64,000 nt of DNA from Apteryx mantelli. Lineage: Eukaryota > Chordata > Aves > Apterygiformes > Apterygidae. Every line of letters begins with the position of its first letter. Positions within the stretch are counted from its first letter, which is position 1. Both the position numbers and the translations under genes were made by a program. Below the pieces are notes generated by a model. It ran no database searches. It was not told the DNA's origin and was given only the letters and a program-made list of their open reading frames with translations. The stretch lies in the NCBI RefSeq assembly GCF_036417845.1, contig NC_089980.1, positions 113,485,169 through 113,549,168 on the forward strand. The letters are read 5' to 3'. Below are positions 40,135 through 52,905 of the stretch, piece after piece.

Positions 40135-40290
40135 CCACAGAATCACAGAACCATGGAAGCTGGAAGGGATTTTGGGAGTTCCTTCAGTCCACTTGGGTCT
40201 TGAAAGCCTCCAAGGATGAAGATACCACAACTGCTTAGGGCAGCTTGCTCCACTGCTTAGCTGTCATCATAGTGCCTCCTCACTAGCTAA
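40135..40290 (-). mobile_element. CR1 LINE 3'-end fragment (older copy)
   Basis: Reverse complement of an avian CR1 3' end. AATCACAGAACCATGG is the decayed terminal octamer repeat, followed by GCTGGAAGGGATTTTGGGAG and CCTCCAAGGATGAAGATACCACAAC, which correspond to the well-known GGTTGGAAGGGACC and CTCCAAGGATGGAGATTCCACAAC blocks. Similarity fades after about 40290. It is 5'-truncated as most CR1 copies are, and clearly more diverged than the copy at 60.3 kb. Confidence 0.9.
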
Positions 40291-43200
40291 ACAGGTGTCT
40301 CCCATGGCAGATGAGTAGGTCAGTCACAGGCACTCATGCACTGCCTATCATTTACCAAGTATATGTGTACCATTCAATTTAAGAAAGAAGGCCAGTTTAT
40401 ACTGGCCTAACAGAGCCAGGGAAAGTCGAAAGAATGCATTTGATTTCTTTAGAAATGTAAAGGCCTTTTTTTCTGCATATTTTTTAAATAGAAACCAAGA
40501 CTGAGTATTCCTGCCCATTCTGGCTACATACACATGATCTTTATTTCTCATACTTGGATGTATAGCGGTTACTCTGACTGATCATTATGGTGTCTGTCTC
40601 ACTGTTCCAGGCTGTCCTCATACACATTACCAATTCATGGCTGCCAGCATAGTCTAATAAGCTCATTTTTGAAAGTTGATTTTTGATAATATAAACAGAC
40701 ATATTTCAGAATTTATGGGAGATTTGATTATGGTAATTTCTTAGCAACTGATCCTGGAAATTTAAATTCTTTTAACCCACTTCCTCAATATGTTCTTCTT
40801 TTCCTATATAATTCTCATCTTTTTCTACATAATTCTCATTGCAATAAGATACATCACGTTCCTCTTCAAGAACACATTTAGGGTGGGATTCATCTGAACA
40901 AATGAAGATGTGTACAGTACATCTAAATTAGTCAACTGAGACTCCATAGTCATTGAAGAGAAATAGGTCTCTCCAGGGTGTGATTTATATTATCCTACAG
41001 TGCACATCTGAAATAGATTAGATGAATGGCTGTCTGAATGTGCCTGTTGCTCTACATTGATAATACAGGGACACTATGGTGAGAAACTCAGTTGTAAATG
41101 TATACACTGTATGTATTTAAACTTAAATAAATTATAACCTAAAAATCAACTGTGCCATTTCTTACTTGAGTTCATTTTCACAAAAGATTTTTTTAATACA
41201 ATTTTAATGTAATTTATTTTTATGTGTGCACATGAATGTAGTAAAAGACAATTTTCACATTTGGATAATACCTTGTCTTATTCCCAAATATCCTGTTTTT
41301 CAAGGTTATTGCTTTCAGGCCAGCTGCACACCCTACCTGTGAACACCCTAGAGTGTTCACTGCTAATGATTCTTGAAGTATCAACATGGACACGTATTAA
41401 CCTGTTTCTCCAAGCAATGCTTTATGACAGAATTGTGTTGGTATTTTGAGGCCAAATTTTGCAGCACTTATTCAGAATAAGTGAGAATATAATAATAGTA
41501 ATAATAATAATAGTAATAATAATATGTGAACATTAGTCCTGTAAAACAGACAGACTGACTAGGCTGAATACCTGGAACTTTTTATTTTATTCTTTAGTTA
41601 AAGAAGTGATTCTAGAATCTGTTCTCACTTACATGTGCTGAAAAAGAAAAGAAAAAGGTTTAGTTAGGTCCACTTTCAAGGTCTTTTGAAGCAATGTATA
41701 TACTTTTGACAGCTCATGAAATCCTACACTCTCATTTGTTAATAGTAACCATGTCTGTAGGAGCATGCAAGTAATTTATTTCAAGAGACAACCGATTCCA
41801 CTTGAATTCTGGTGGTTGTTGCTCTGCGTGTTAAAGTGCAGACATTGTTTGACCCAGGTAAAATGGTTTTCATTATGTTTCTTCACCTGAAGTGGTGAAC
41901 ACATTCCATCTAAATTCCATCTTGGTTTGTGTGCCCTACAATGTATGGCTTGTAAAGCAGGTCTCGCTCTTTGGCAGTCATTTGTGCAGCCACCAGCTTT
42001 GTGTTCACATTGTTTTCTTCTAGGTTCTCTTAGAGAAGATGCATTTGCCTGATGATCTCATTTAGCTGTAATTCTCACTCTTAATTTGATATATATGCCT
42101 ACTTTTTTTTTTTTTTTTGAAAAGTTGTTAGATGTTTTGGGGTAATCTATAAAAAAACAAAGAAAACAAACTGGCTGAAGATTTTTTTAATTCTATAGTA
42201 ACCCAGGTTGTATTGATATGCAATTGCAATGTTTTTATTCTTGCCATAAGATATTGTGACTATTAAGTTTTAACCACACTGAACTCTGTCCTGGTTTGTT
42301 GCTTCCTTGCACCTGTAGCTTTCTAGGCACCAGGAGTTCATCTTCTGAGCAAGTGGGAAACTACCTCATGCTGAGTAGGTCGGCATGCGCCTTTGGGCTA
42401 ACTGTCATTAGGATCCAGAAACTGACAGAACAGATTGAAAAGTCTGCAAAGGACCAGATTTGACAGGTATTTTCAAAACCTTTATAGCATACACTGTTAG
42501 CATAAGATAGCAGTGCCCACCTCCTGTGATAGGTTAATGATTAGAGTGCTATTGCAGTAACCTGAACTTTAATTTTCTCCTCCTTTGGAGGGGAGGGGTC
42601 AACTCCACATATCCTTTGTCCTGACAGATGTGTTTAACATTAACTGGCATTGGAAAACAAAAAACAAAAAACAAAAGCCCCAGAAAAACTGCTAAGTGAA
42701 AGGAAAAGAATCAAACCTTCCAGCACATCCCCTGGGTTACAGTCTCTCTGTCCCTCCTCTCATCTCCTGCAGTGATACTGAGCTGTTTGGCTTTAATTAC
42801 TTTGTGATGGGACTACCTTTAGAGAAAGGAGAAAGTTGCATGCACAGTGAGCACTGTTGGAAAGACAAGAGGACATCCTGATAAGGAAGACATGGAAGTT
42901 AAGGGTCCCATATCCCAGGCGAGTGCTCCAGTCTTTGTATGGTTATGTGAAATGTGGACCCAATCATTGCCTCTGTGAACAATTAAGAAAAAAGAGCGAG
43001 CCCTTCTCAGTGTGGGCTGTGTGGGGAAGCCTGTATGTCTCATGGTAGGTCTGGGCTCCATTCTAAGGACAAACGTCTGGAAGTTATGCATGTGATATTT
43101 AACTGGAATTCCTGCAAGTCCTTTGCTGGATCTGGATATAAAATCCTTAAAGAATCTCACAACTCTCTACCTACTAGTAAGATTCTGCAAGAGTGAGTCT

Positions 43201-44089
43201 AGTCCTTCAATCACTTGCTAACAAGATAATTTTGGTGTTGGTACCTCGTATTTATTAAGCTTGTTACAAGTCCTTCACAATCAAATCCTTTACCACCCTT
43301 TTAAAATGAATTGTAAAGTACAATGACACTTCAGTGCTTTGCAGGCTGCCTGCCTGACCATCCTCCATTTTGCAGAAGTGAGACAGTCTTGCAGTCAGTA
43401 GGACTTCTGGTTTCCTCCTACTGCTCTTGCCAAAGGGCTGTTGCCCATGTGCTATAATCTTTATTCAGACATACTGCCTCCAAGAGTAAAAGGGCTGCTC
43501 AATTTTCCATGTCCATTTAGTGTTCATTCTTTTCTGACCCTGTCTACAAGCATATAGACCCAATTAGTACAAATTTCCACTAATGGCTTTGGGACATAGT
43601 CTCCTGATTGTTAGGAATTTGTTTGTGACAACATATCATATATCAATGGGTACTGAGCAGTAACAACCTTTACAGAGTGCCACCTCAGGCTAACTTATGT
43701 GATGTTACACACTATCTGTCTTCTCTGATTTGTTTTCTGGTTCTGTACCTGTAAATGGGACAGTCCATTTCCTCGCCAGTGAGGAAGCTACCATTCTTCT
43801 CATTTTCAGATGAGAACTGAGACATGGTTTATATTCTCTTGGAGGAGAGTGTACTTCTCATTATATCTCATGGCATATGCATCTCTACTTTGACTGCGTA
43901 AAAACAGAGCTTCAAATCAGTGCGATAATTAATACCCTGTGCTGCTGAACCATATTTTGCTGCCACTTTGGAAAATCTTTGTAATTTTAACAAGACTATA
44001 TTAAAATCTTTGAGATCATCATTAAGTTGTCGACCAAACTCTTCCTTCCTCTTTCACCATTCTGCTCTGCTTGATGTGGAATTGCTCTA
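40291..44089. other. Intronic DNA between CR1 tail and L2 fragment
   Basis: AT-rich, with an (AAT)n tract at 41486-41525, T16 at 42103-42118 and an A/C-rich repeat at 42655-42677. No supported exon; an acceptor-like site ending at 42023 opens only onto short frames with no donor. Confidence 0.6.
41486..41525. repeat. (AAT)n trinucleotide repeat
   Basis: About thirteen AAT/AGT-type trinucleotides with occasional G substitutions. Confidence 0.9.
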
Positions 44090-44620
44090 TCCCAGGACTC
44101 TGCATAACGACCATTGTATTTTCTGATTTTTATATGCTGTCTCTTACTTCAATTTTTCACCATCACAGTATAATGTCCTTTTGCTATGCTGATGGCACTC
44201 AGCTCCCTCTTTTTCCTGATGCTTCAGCTGCAACCTATGTTTTGTCACAGTGTTTGGCAGAAATTCAGAACCAAACATTCCAATTTTAAAGTGAATTTGA
44301 GCAAGATGGAAGTAAAGCTAGTTATCTCATGGCACAAACTCACAACAACCCTTTTTGCAACAACATAACCTAATAGTCCTGTGTTCTTTGTGCAGTTAAG
44401 TATCTTGATATTATTTTTGTATCAATGTCTCTATTTTAAAGACTAAATAACATATATATTCAGACTAGAGATGGGTTTATCACTTAAGAAATGCTGCTGG
44501 AGAAAAAACATTTATATTCCATTCCCAGAGTGATGATTCAGTCACTGACAGTGTTAATCTTCGTCTAGTCAAAGAATGTGCTAATGCAACTTTATGCTGA
44601 TATTACGACTATACTCAATC
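44090..44620 (+). mobile_element. Ancient L2 LINE reverse transcriptase fragment
   Basis: The translated stretch FYMLSLTSIFHHHSIMSF followed by CYADGTQLPLF matches the L2-clade pattern IYMLPL...HGISFHCYADDTQLYLSF. The second catalytic Asp has become Gly. Downstream, CLAEIQ, VNLSKMEVKLV and YLDIIFVSMSLF follow the order of the L2 blocks CLADI, LNPSKTEVLLI and LGVIFDSSLSF. Near 44575-44620, GTGCTAATGCAACTTTATGCTG resembles the DYCNALYAG block. Frames shift between blocks, so it is a dead fossil. L2-clade elements are old and inactive in birds. It lies inside the large intron before exon F. Confidence 0.75.
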
Positions 44621-45594
44621 CAAATGCTTCTTCACAGTTTATTAATTTATTCCAAATTACCATGCCACAGACCTGTTTTTCTCTAGATCCCTCAAAGTTT
44701 TTATTTTTAATTTAATATTCTTTCAAAATGTTATTGATAAGTTATTTCTTAAGCCACTCAGAGACACTTTTAGGACCGTGCCATTGCAATTATTCTTATT
44801 TTCTTGGGGAGAGTAGGATATAGCATCTTTTCCTCATTAATTGTGTCAGTCTCCAGTGTTTGCCTTAAAGGTTTTGGTTGCAAGTTTATTAATTTTTTAT
44901 GAAATAATATTTCACCACTGTTTCCCAGCTATGACTAAGTCAATGACTTATCAGAAGTTTGTTGTGTTAAAAAAAGATGTTAGTGATCTAACATTATGCT
45001 AAATTGCAAAAGAAAGACTCTATGAAGAAAATATTGATTCCCCAGTAGTTACTGCAGTACAAATTTTACCTTTTAAAATTCAAGCAGTTATTGAATCCCT
45101 GCTTTTTTTTGACCCTGGTTAGTACTTTCTGTCATCTTGTTGCAACAACAGCTCTTATGCTGCACTTATGTGTGCATCTGACTTAATTCTTGTGAATAAT
45201 CGTGTTGATCACAGTTGGATTAGTCAAACTGTTCGGCCCCAAATGCATACAGTACTTTTTATTGTGTTTGCCTTAGAAGGAGCCCAGAACATTTACAAAG
45301 GTTATGTTTCTCTCACCTCTCCCTTCTTGTCTTCCATCTTTTCCTTTGATGTACCTTTAGCTTAGATTTTTAATTTTTTTCTCTGTTCCCTAATGGTCAA
45401 ACAAATCTTTCCTTTGATAAAGGTGAATCCTTTATCTCTGTAGTAGTCAGACTTTGAAATTTAGCTGGAGATCTAGTTATGAGTTTTTGTCATGCTAGGT
45501 TAAGCAGTTTATGTTGTTTAAACAGAAAAACGGTGTTTAAGTTATTAGTCCTTGGCCATGTACTCAGTAAAAAAATGTTGGTATTTTGCTGAAG
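44621..45594. other. End of the large intron before exon F
   Basis: About 1 kb with no recognised element, though the L2 fragment may continue weakly to about 44700. Confidence 0.55.
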
Positions 45595-45664
45595 GGAGGA
45601 TGGAAAGACACGAAGAGCTAAGTCAGCTTGTTGAAGCAATGAGAGAATCTGCCTACATGAATAA
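45595..45664 (+). CDS. Coding exon F of the same host gene
   Basis: A 70-nt exon ending at a strong donor ATAA|GTAAGT. With one base from exon E (phase 1) it reads RRMERHEELSQLVEAMRESA and continues YMN, leaving in phase 2. The peptide is rich in E, R and Q with regularly spaced L/M, so it is likely helical. The acceptor (TATTTTGCTGAAG) is weak. An alternative AG four bases later would need a phase-2 upstream exon. Coding character is convincing in this frame, and the other frames contain stops. Product not recognised. Confidence 0.65.
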
Positions 45665-45965
45665 GTAAGTCATTCCTTGAAGAAAGGAAATTGTGGAAAG
45701 TGAGAGAAAGCAGCCTGGCAGGTCTACTTTATCAGCATAAAGTAGAGTTTGTTGTTTACCTGATGCTGTTATTGCTCCCATTTCATGTCTTCTGCCTTTA
45801 TTCCCAAAGTTTAAATGAAATTAAAGTTGTGAACGGTATTGTGACTCTATTGGCCAGTAAACCCGTGAGGATGTTTAAGTATGTTGCATCCAGAGTGTAT
45901 GACCTATTAAGTGGCAGAGTAAACTGACTGTTTCAGGTCCTGATCTAATAAAATATAATTAATTT

Positions 45966-45975
45966 GGGGGGGGGG
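45966..45975. repeat. G10 homopolymer
   Basis: Ten consecutive G in the short interval between candidate exons F and G. Confidence 0.9.
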
Positions 45976-46054
45976 AACCACTTTCAGTTACAGAGGACAA
46001 AATAGAAGTTATTTGCTTTTCAATTTTGGGTAATTTTCATGTTAATATCTACAG

Positions 46055-46330
46055 ATTGAGAACTGATATAGTAAAGGACCTAAGCACTTCAGGAATCAGA
46101 GACCTTTGTGGCTTCCTGAAAGGAATCTGTATCCTAGACTTAGGTTTCTGGCTCCAATTAAGTGCACAGAAAATACTAAGCAATGGACAAAGCACAAAAC
46201 CCAGCATCCTACCCAAAAGCATCAGTGTCTCTCTAAAGCACATTTCTTACTGCCATCCTTTTTCAGAGTTCGGGAAACAGTCAGGTTCTTCTCTCTGTTC
46301 CAGTTTCCAATTACTGTCCCTTGTCAATAG
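46055..46330 (+). CDS. Candidate exon G (start supported, end uncertain)
   Basis: An acceptor (TTCATGTTAATATCTACAG) ends at 46054, 390 bp after exon F. Entering in phase 2 as exon F predicts, the frame reads K-LRTDIVKDLSTSGIRDLC and stays open for about 100 codons to a TAA at 46359-46361. Possible ends are the donor-like AG|GTATCT at 46331 or the TAA itself as terminal exon. The first 17 or so codons look coding; the later Leu/Ser/Phe-rich part looks like chance intron, so the true exon may be shorter. No domain recognised. Confidence 0.35.
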
Positions 46331-49320
46331 GTATCTGCTATTATTCTTTCAAAGAGAATAATTTTTTGTTTGTTTTTGAATGATAGTGGTGTCATGTAAC
46401 ATACTATTTATAGTAATTACTGAAGTCAGAGACCTATGTTGAGTATTTTTATCCAGCCCTAGGGAAAGGTCCAGGATCTGGTTTGTGTCTGGATGGAGCT
46501 GTAGCCTGAAGCTCTAACTCTCCAGGCTAAGATGGAGAGAAATACCTGCCCTTCTGCATTTCCTGTGGCTCAGGACAAGACAGCTACCCTACAGCTCTGG
46601 ATGAAGATTTTGGAATATAATACAGAGAGGGTGTGGAAACCCAGACAGACTCTTGAGAGTGGGGAAAGGGGAAAGAGGAGAAAATAGGAAGATGGAAGAT
46701 AGCAAATTACTGCAGAGCAACTTATATGGAGTAACTGTCAGTGAGGGCACCCTGTGTGTAACTAAGAGAGAGAGCTTGAAGGAGAAGCCTGGTCTCTCTC
46801 AATAAAAGTAAGACACATGCTTATCAAAGCCCATTCAAAAACTAGTTGTGAATGCATGGGGCTCTGTGACTGAACCAGAGTATCCTGAGACATCCTTGTC
46901 TAAACCTAATGAAAACCAGTATGCTTTCTCTGGCATTTAAAAGAAATGGGAATGGGAAATGAGGAAGATGAATTGTGCAACACTTTCTGTGCCTGCTAGA
47001 GAAATTGGTGGCATGAGCTTCTATACTGAAGGGAGGCTGAAGCTAAATATGAAGCAAGTCCTCAGGGAAAAGAACTCTACGTATCTTTACATACATTGCC
47101 TCTGGCCCTCAGACCATAGCAGGTGGATGTCAGCTTTGGAGCGGGGTGGGGGGAAGATTACCCTGTGTCCTATCCCATAAAGTGATTAGGTGCACTGGTA
47201 ACTCCAATGATTTCAATAGTACTGCTGTCCTACTTAAAGGAAAGGATATATTTGCATGCATTGCCAGACTCGGATCAAGCACTTGATCCACCCTGACTAC
47301 ATGTCCTGTTTGGGTCCTACGTGTTATTACTAAAAAGTGAGATTCCTGGAAAAAGTTGTTGTGTCCTCTAGTCAATGTCCTCACACTTAATCTCACAGTG
47401 TGCTTGCATTCCAGAGCCTGAAATTAGCTCAAGATATAGGAAATAGGCTTAAAGCATAACCTGTAAGTTAACATGGGCATCACAGTAAGCTGACTTAATG
47501 GAAATGATTTCCCTTTGTGAGTAAGTTGCAGACAGTTCATTTTCTATGTATATTTGACTTCAGGCAACTTGAGTTTTAGAAACACCTTCCATGCATTTTG
47601 TCAGTCGCACAAGGATATTGTTGCTTAGATAAAGCATGATATATGTTTTTCTATTTTATACTTTAGTCTTTTGAAAAGAAAATTAAGCAAGCTGTGCTTA
47701 TCCTGTTGTTATGGTTTCAGGCTACCTTTAGCAAGTTACCATTTACCAAAGCATACCTCAAGGTACCTTTAAAAACTGCACTAAAATTTTGCTTGGAGTC
47801 CAATACATTGCATATTGATTAATTTTGCTGTAGTGCTGTGAGTGCTTAGTACTTTATTGTGATAACATACACAAATGGGGTTGTTATTGTAAGATACTAA
47901 GATGCCATTAATGCCTCTTTCTGCACAGCATGGGGTGACCTTGCTCAATTTTTTCATACAGAAACAACTGCATATTGTGTATGTGTGTCATGCTTCCTCA
48001 GGAGAAATCATACAGGACAAAATAAAAACCAAAGTTAATGCAGGTCAGTACTATGCAGCATAGAAAGCTGCTAAAATACTGTGAGTCTTTCTCAACTGAA
48101 CATTTGAGATATGCTTTGCCCAGTCAGGGTATCTCCCTTTGAGCTTTACATTACCTTATTCATGTGCTTTCCAATAGCTTTGCCTTTGCAATCAAAGCCC
48201 CCCTCCCCAGCGCTATGAGACACTACTAGGAAGTTGTCATCAGTGTGAGTTTCCTACTATTTGCTCCTTTGTGAAACCAGCAGCACACATTTTGACAGAG
48301 ATCAGGGTACTGCATGCTCCCATAAAATCTCAAAGGTCTTTTAGCCACTCTTCTGTAATCCAAATCAAAGTATTGAATTAGTGTACTTATTTTGACACCT
48401 CACAGCCCATCTGCTTTCTTCCTCTGATTTCTGCTATCTGGTCAGAACAAATTCCTCGGCTGAACAATACCGTTGGTTTTGGGGCTTTTTTGTCTTTCTA
48501 TTCCTCTTTTGTTCAAGGTTGTGCCTACCTTCTGAGACAAGGCCACACAGTACTTCAGAAAGTCACTGTAGAGTATTAGGTCTTTTAATTAAATTTGTTT
48601 TCACTGTGCTATGTCCAGAACCTTGTTTTCCTTCCCTATTTGCTTATAAGGCCCCTTTCTAATTTGCAGGGTAAACATGCTAACTTTGCTAAACCTTATT
48701 CCAAGATTTTAAATGCTTGTTTGATCTGGCTACAGTTTATTGCTTTTTGTACCACTGTAACATAGGTGCAGCTCCTGGAAATGATTGCAAGTTTGTTTAA
48801 CTTTTTTTGCACCTGTCTAGTCAGTTTGCTGCTACTCTCACACCTAACTGTAACCACATTCACAAGTGTGTGGATTGTTTGGTTGGTCTGATGGGCTGGA
48901 GCTTTCAAAATTAATTCTGTTTGCTTCCTGAATATTCCCTATTGTGGTGCTGATTACTCGTCACCGGAGCCACGTGTTTTTACTATTTCATGCTTGCTTG
49001 CCTCTGATTTCTTTGACATTACCTGCTTACAGAGATTCCATGGCTGCTAATTACAGGATTTTGAGTGCCTGCTATCTCTGTATTTTAAATGTGGTCGAGG
49101 CATTTGTTAGCTGTTCTGTATGTTGAGAGACAATGCTATGAAAGCCAACTTAACAAAAGTCAGCTCCATTTTATCAAAATCTGAGGACTGTTGTTTAACA
49201 CTCTGCTTCAGAAAGGGGGAAAGTCAGAGAGTGGAAAGATTACATTCACGATAGCATTTTTCCTTTTTATGCTCTGGAGAAGGTACTACAAACATCAGGG
49301 CAGAAAAAAGTGATGCGATT

Positions 49321-49343
49321 CCCCCCCCCCCCCCCCCGCCCCC
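49321..49343. repeat. C17 homopolymer with G-interrupted extension
   Basis: Seventeen C, one G, then five C. Confidence 0.9.
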
Positions 49344-52300
49344 ATGTGTCTCCTTTCATATTGCAATGCAATTTGTTTTTACTGGTCATCAGTCTTAGTG
49401 ATCACTTAAGTTAGAAGTAACAAAATGCTTTCCAAAAGCCATTGTCTGTGTATACTGATGTGTCTGACTTTCATTTAAAAATGGCTTTGATTTGTAAAAG
49501 GGAGTTTGGAAGTGATATAATTTTTTTTTTCTTCAGTGTCTTTACTGGATAAAGTCATGATTCAGCACCTTTCACAATGTTAATTTAACCATGGAAAAGC
49601 TAATTATGGTCAGTTACTTCCTCACTGGAGCAAAAATGCTTAGTAGAAAATTTCTATCTAGAGATTTCCTGTCTTTTTATCACTGTCAGAAGCTTGAAGT
49701 TTAATCTTGCATTATAAACCTTCCACACTCCTTCTAGAGTGACTATTTTACCAAGTCACTGTTCTTCTAATCTTATAGCTCTTAGTCTTGGCAAAAGAAA
49801 TGACCTGGCTGGTTCCTGGAATAGCTTAATAATTCAGGCACTGTTTCATAGTGCCTTTGAAATGTTTACCAGCAGGTTGCTTATTGAGAATTTTTATTTT
49901 GTTTTCTTGGCAGTGATCTATCTATTCTCTTATAAAAGCAATCAGCATATGTATATAGTAACCATTCCAGCAAGCTGATCCATCCATACCATCCCATAAC
50001 TAGGCGATATAGAGTATTAATACATCATTGCAGGTCAGCCACATATTCTTTACAGTGTATCATCTCAGATGTTCTTGTAGCTGATACAAAGTATTCCCTC
50101 CTCTTCCCCCGGCAACTATTTACGTATAGCATATTACTAATTTAAACTTCAATATTTTTAACTGATGTGTCTCAATTAGGGTGTGTATTACATTGCTGGT
50201 ATATTCAGAGGAATGAACTCATTTGTATGAAATAAGAATCAATCCTGACCTTGAATCAAATCCAAACAAAACATCTGAAGGGTTCAGAAAAGTTTGGCTA
50301 ACTATTCCTGGCTAGTTCATCTGCCTCTGTGCTTTCATGATCTATGAGGACGGGGAGAAAAAAAAAAAAGGTGATATACAGATAAGACTTTCTCTGAAAG
50401 TCTATTTTTAATAATACTTCCTTACTAGTCCAACTTAGCAAACCTAAGAAATTGTGAAAAAGCACTAAGAATGTTGATTCTGAAGTGGTGAATGAATTCA
50501 ATGGCTTTTGGATATCTGTCCCTCATCAATACCAATGACAAAGACCCCTACAATGAATTCATCTATGCCAGGTACACAAAGAAATCAGATGCTTGCTTTA
50601 TTTTGCTTAAATACTACTTTGATATGTCTGGTGGCTCTACTTACTCTTTAAAAGTATGAAGGTTTTTTTGAGGGAAATTCTCAAACTTCATGAAATTATT
50701 ATTATAACTCTCTTATACCAAATGATCTTTAGCTACAGCAGCTTACGTTCTTGTGCAAATAATATGTATGAAAATGTTTTATCCTGAACTCAAAGATGTG
50801 TCTGTCTCAATAAATAGGATATATAATTATGTAAGTGGAAATGGCTAATACTAGTCTGATTATTCTTTAACTAGTCCATCAAAGTTGATTTTGCATGGAA
50901 GGGGAAGATGTTCAAATTTCTCTGTTATTTGCCTTTGTTAAGCATTCAAAATTTGTGAAAGATGTATGCAGGGTAAATCAGAATTTTCACCTATAATATT
51001 TTTCCTATGATGTTAAGTACCATGGCAGTGGATGTAGAAGGGAAATAGATATTCTCAGCTCATATTAAGCTTGTATTAAGTACAGAGAAGTTTCTTCTAT
51101 TGATTTGCAGGGCATCAACAATGGATCCTTGAAATTTGGCTCTATTTTGAAAGGCACTTTAAAATCTCTCAGCTAATGGACCTCAACCAGTTGCTAGTAA
51201 TACAGAATTTGGAACACAGGGTAAGCAGTAGACAGCACTGCAAACACACCGGATAGACCTCATCACTTAAGAGATCTTTTTGTCCTCACACAGTGCAGAC
51301 ACTTATCTCAGGCTGAGCAACTGGTTATAATGTACTTCCTGAGGCATGAGAAAACTAACTAAAAGCCATCATTTTTTAATTAGAATTTTGTGAATAAATT
51401 TTCACATTTTCCCTTAATTAATCAGTTAAATCATGGCTCTTTTTGTAGTGTCAGCTCTTATTTTAAGGTAGCCATGTTTTACTATAAAAACCAGTTTTAT
51501 AGCTGCTGAACTATGACAGTATTCCAGATCAATGCAATGACCTATCAAAAGGTGAATGTACAATGATCTGCGAGCAGAGAGAAACTGGAGATCAGAGGAA
51601 CTTGTGTGATATAGAACCATAATGATGGGGGTAAAAGAAAAGAGGTATTCTGTCTGTAGTGTCAGTTTTTCCTTCTTCCGTCCTAGAATGAAAAGGTTTT
51701 GACCACATCCTGTTGACAGTGACTCCTCCTGAGAATGATCAAAAGGTCTACAATTTCATCTTCCTTCTTTATACTGATATTTGCAATGTACAGCAGAGAG
51801 CAGAAAAGCCCCAAAAGATGTGAAAAAAAAACAATGGAAATCTGAGCTGCTGACTCTCTGCAGCTCCTTGGGGCTGACATTTGGTAAGAAAAGTTGTCTA
51901 GGTCAAGAGGAACACAGAACGTAAATAGCATGACTATCAGAAGAAAATAATAATTGTAAAATCAGCTTGGTTTTGCTAATCTGTCTGTAAGTTGTTCTTT
52001 ATAACAGGAGTAATGAAGTTTTAACCTGGAAATAACTTAAGTATACTAATTCACAGCATCATTACAAGATATTTACAGACAGGATGCAGTTTCATGTTTA
52101 TGACAAGCTCCACGCTTATGAATTTTAATTCTGTGCTGGTTATCATTCATTCTTTCATTATCCAGCTGTGAGATCAGTGCAGAGCATATAGGGTAGCTCT
52201 AACCCTTCTGCAGTGTAACTTGCGCAAAATGAAAAATTCTTGGTAAATAAGAAATTAGCGACATTCTAAAGACTTGCAGAAGAGACAAAATGATCAGTTT

Positions 52301-52845
52301 CTTCATACAACTGAAGAGCATCTGTGGAGTGAGGCAGGGGGGAAGTGTAAGTATTCCACTTAAAATAGCAGCTGGTTTCACATCGCTAACTGACAAATCT
52401 GAAATTGTGATTCACTGGCTAAAAAACTTTGGCATTCTAAACCTACTATTAACCTTCTGCAGAGGGCAATTGAGAAAAAAACACAGGCAGAAACAATTCA
52501 AGCCCTAGCAGCACCACCATCTTCAGAAGAAATCAAAAAGCTGTACATCAGCTCAAGTCACCACTCACGAGACCATAAAGGCATTCCCTCTTGCACCACT
52601 TAATTATGGTGCTGCAGCATTTATTCACAGACAGAAACTGTGATTTATACACGTTTGGGAATATGAGACTGCACCAGTTGATTTTAGTGGCACAATTACT
52701 ATTCTCCTACACAAGAAAAAGTGTGACAGGTCAGATTGAAAATTGTCAATGCTGTCTTTTATCTATTCCTAATAAAACGCTAGCAAAGCCCTTGTCATTC
52801 AGACTGTGGAATATATGTTCGGTCTATTTCTACCCAATGTCAATG

Positions 52846-52905
52846 CATTTTGAGAGCATGCTGTAGTACGCAGCTCATTTTGAGAGCATGTTGTAGTACG
52901 CAGAT
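52846..52905. repeat. 30-bp tandem duplication
   Basis: Two adjacent copies of a 30-bp unit beginning CATTTTGAGAGCATG and ending GTAGTACGCAG(C/A)T. They differ at two positions (C/T after GCATG and the penultimate base). A recent local duplication of non-repeat sequence. Confidence 0.95.

Noticed and set aside
42024-42066. Acceptor-like TTTTCTTCTAG followed by VLLEKMHLPDDLI
   Set aside because: No donor downstream, and the phase-1 frame required after exon E hits a stop within nine codons.
50501-50670. Open frame starting MAFGYLSLINTNDKD with a GTAC donor-like site
   Set aside because: No acceptor with a pyrimidine tract, no recognised homology, and only 56 codons.
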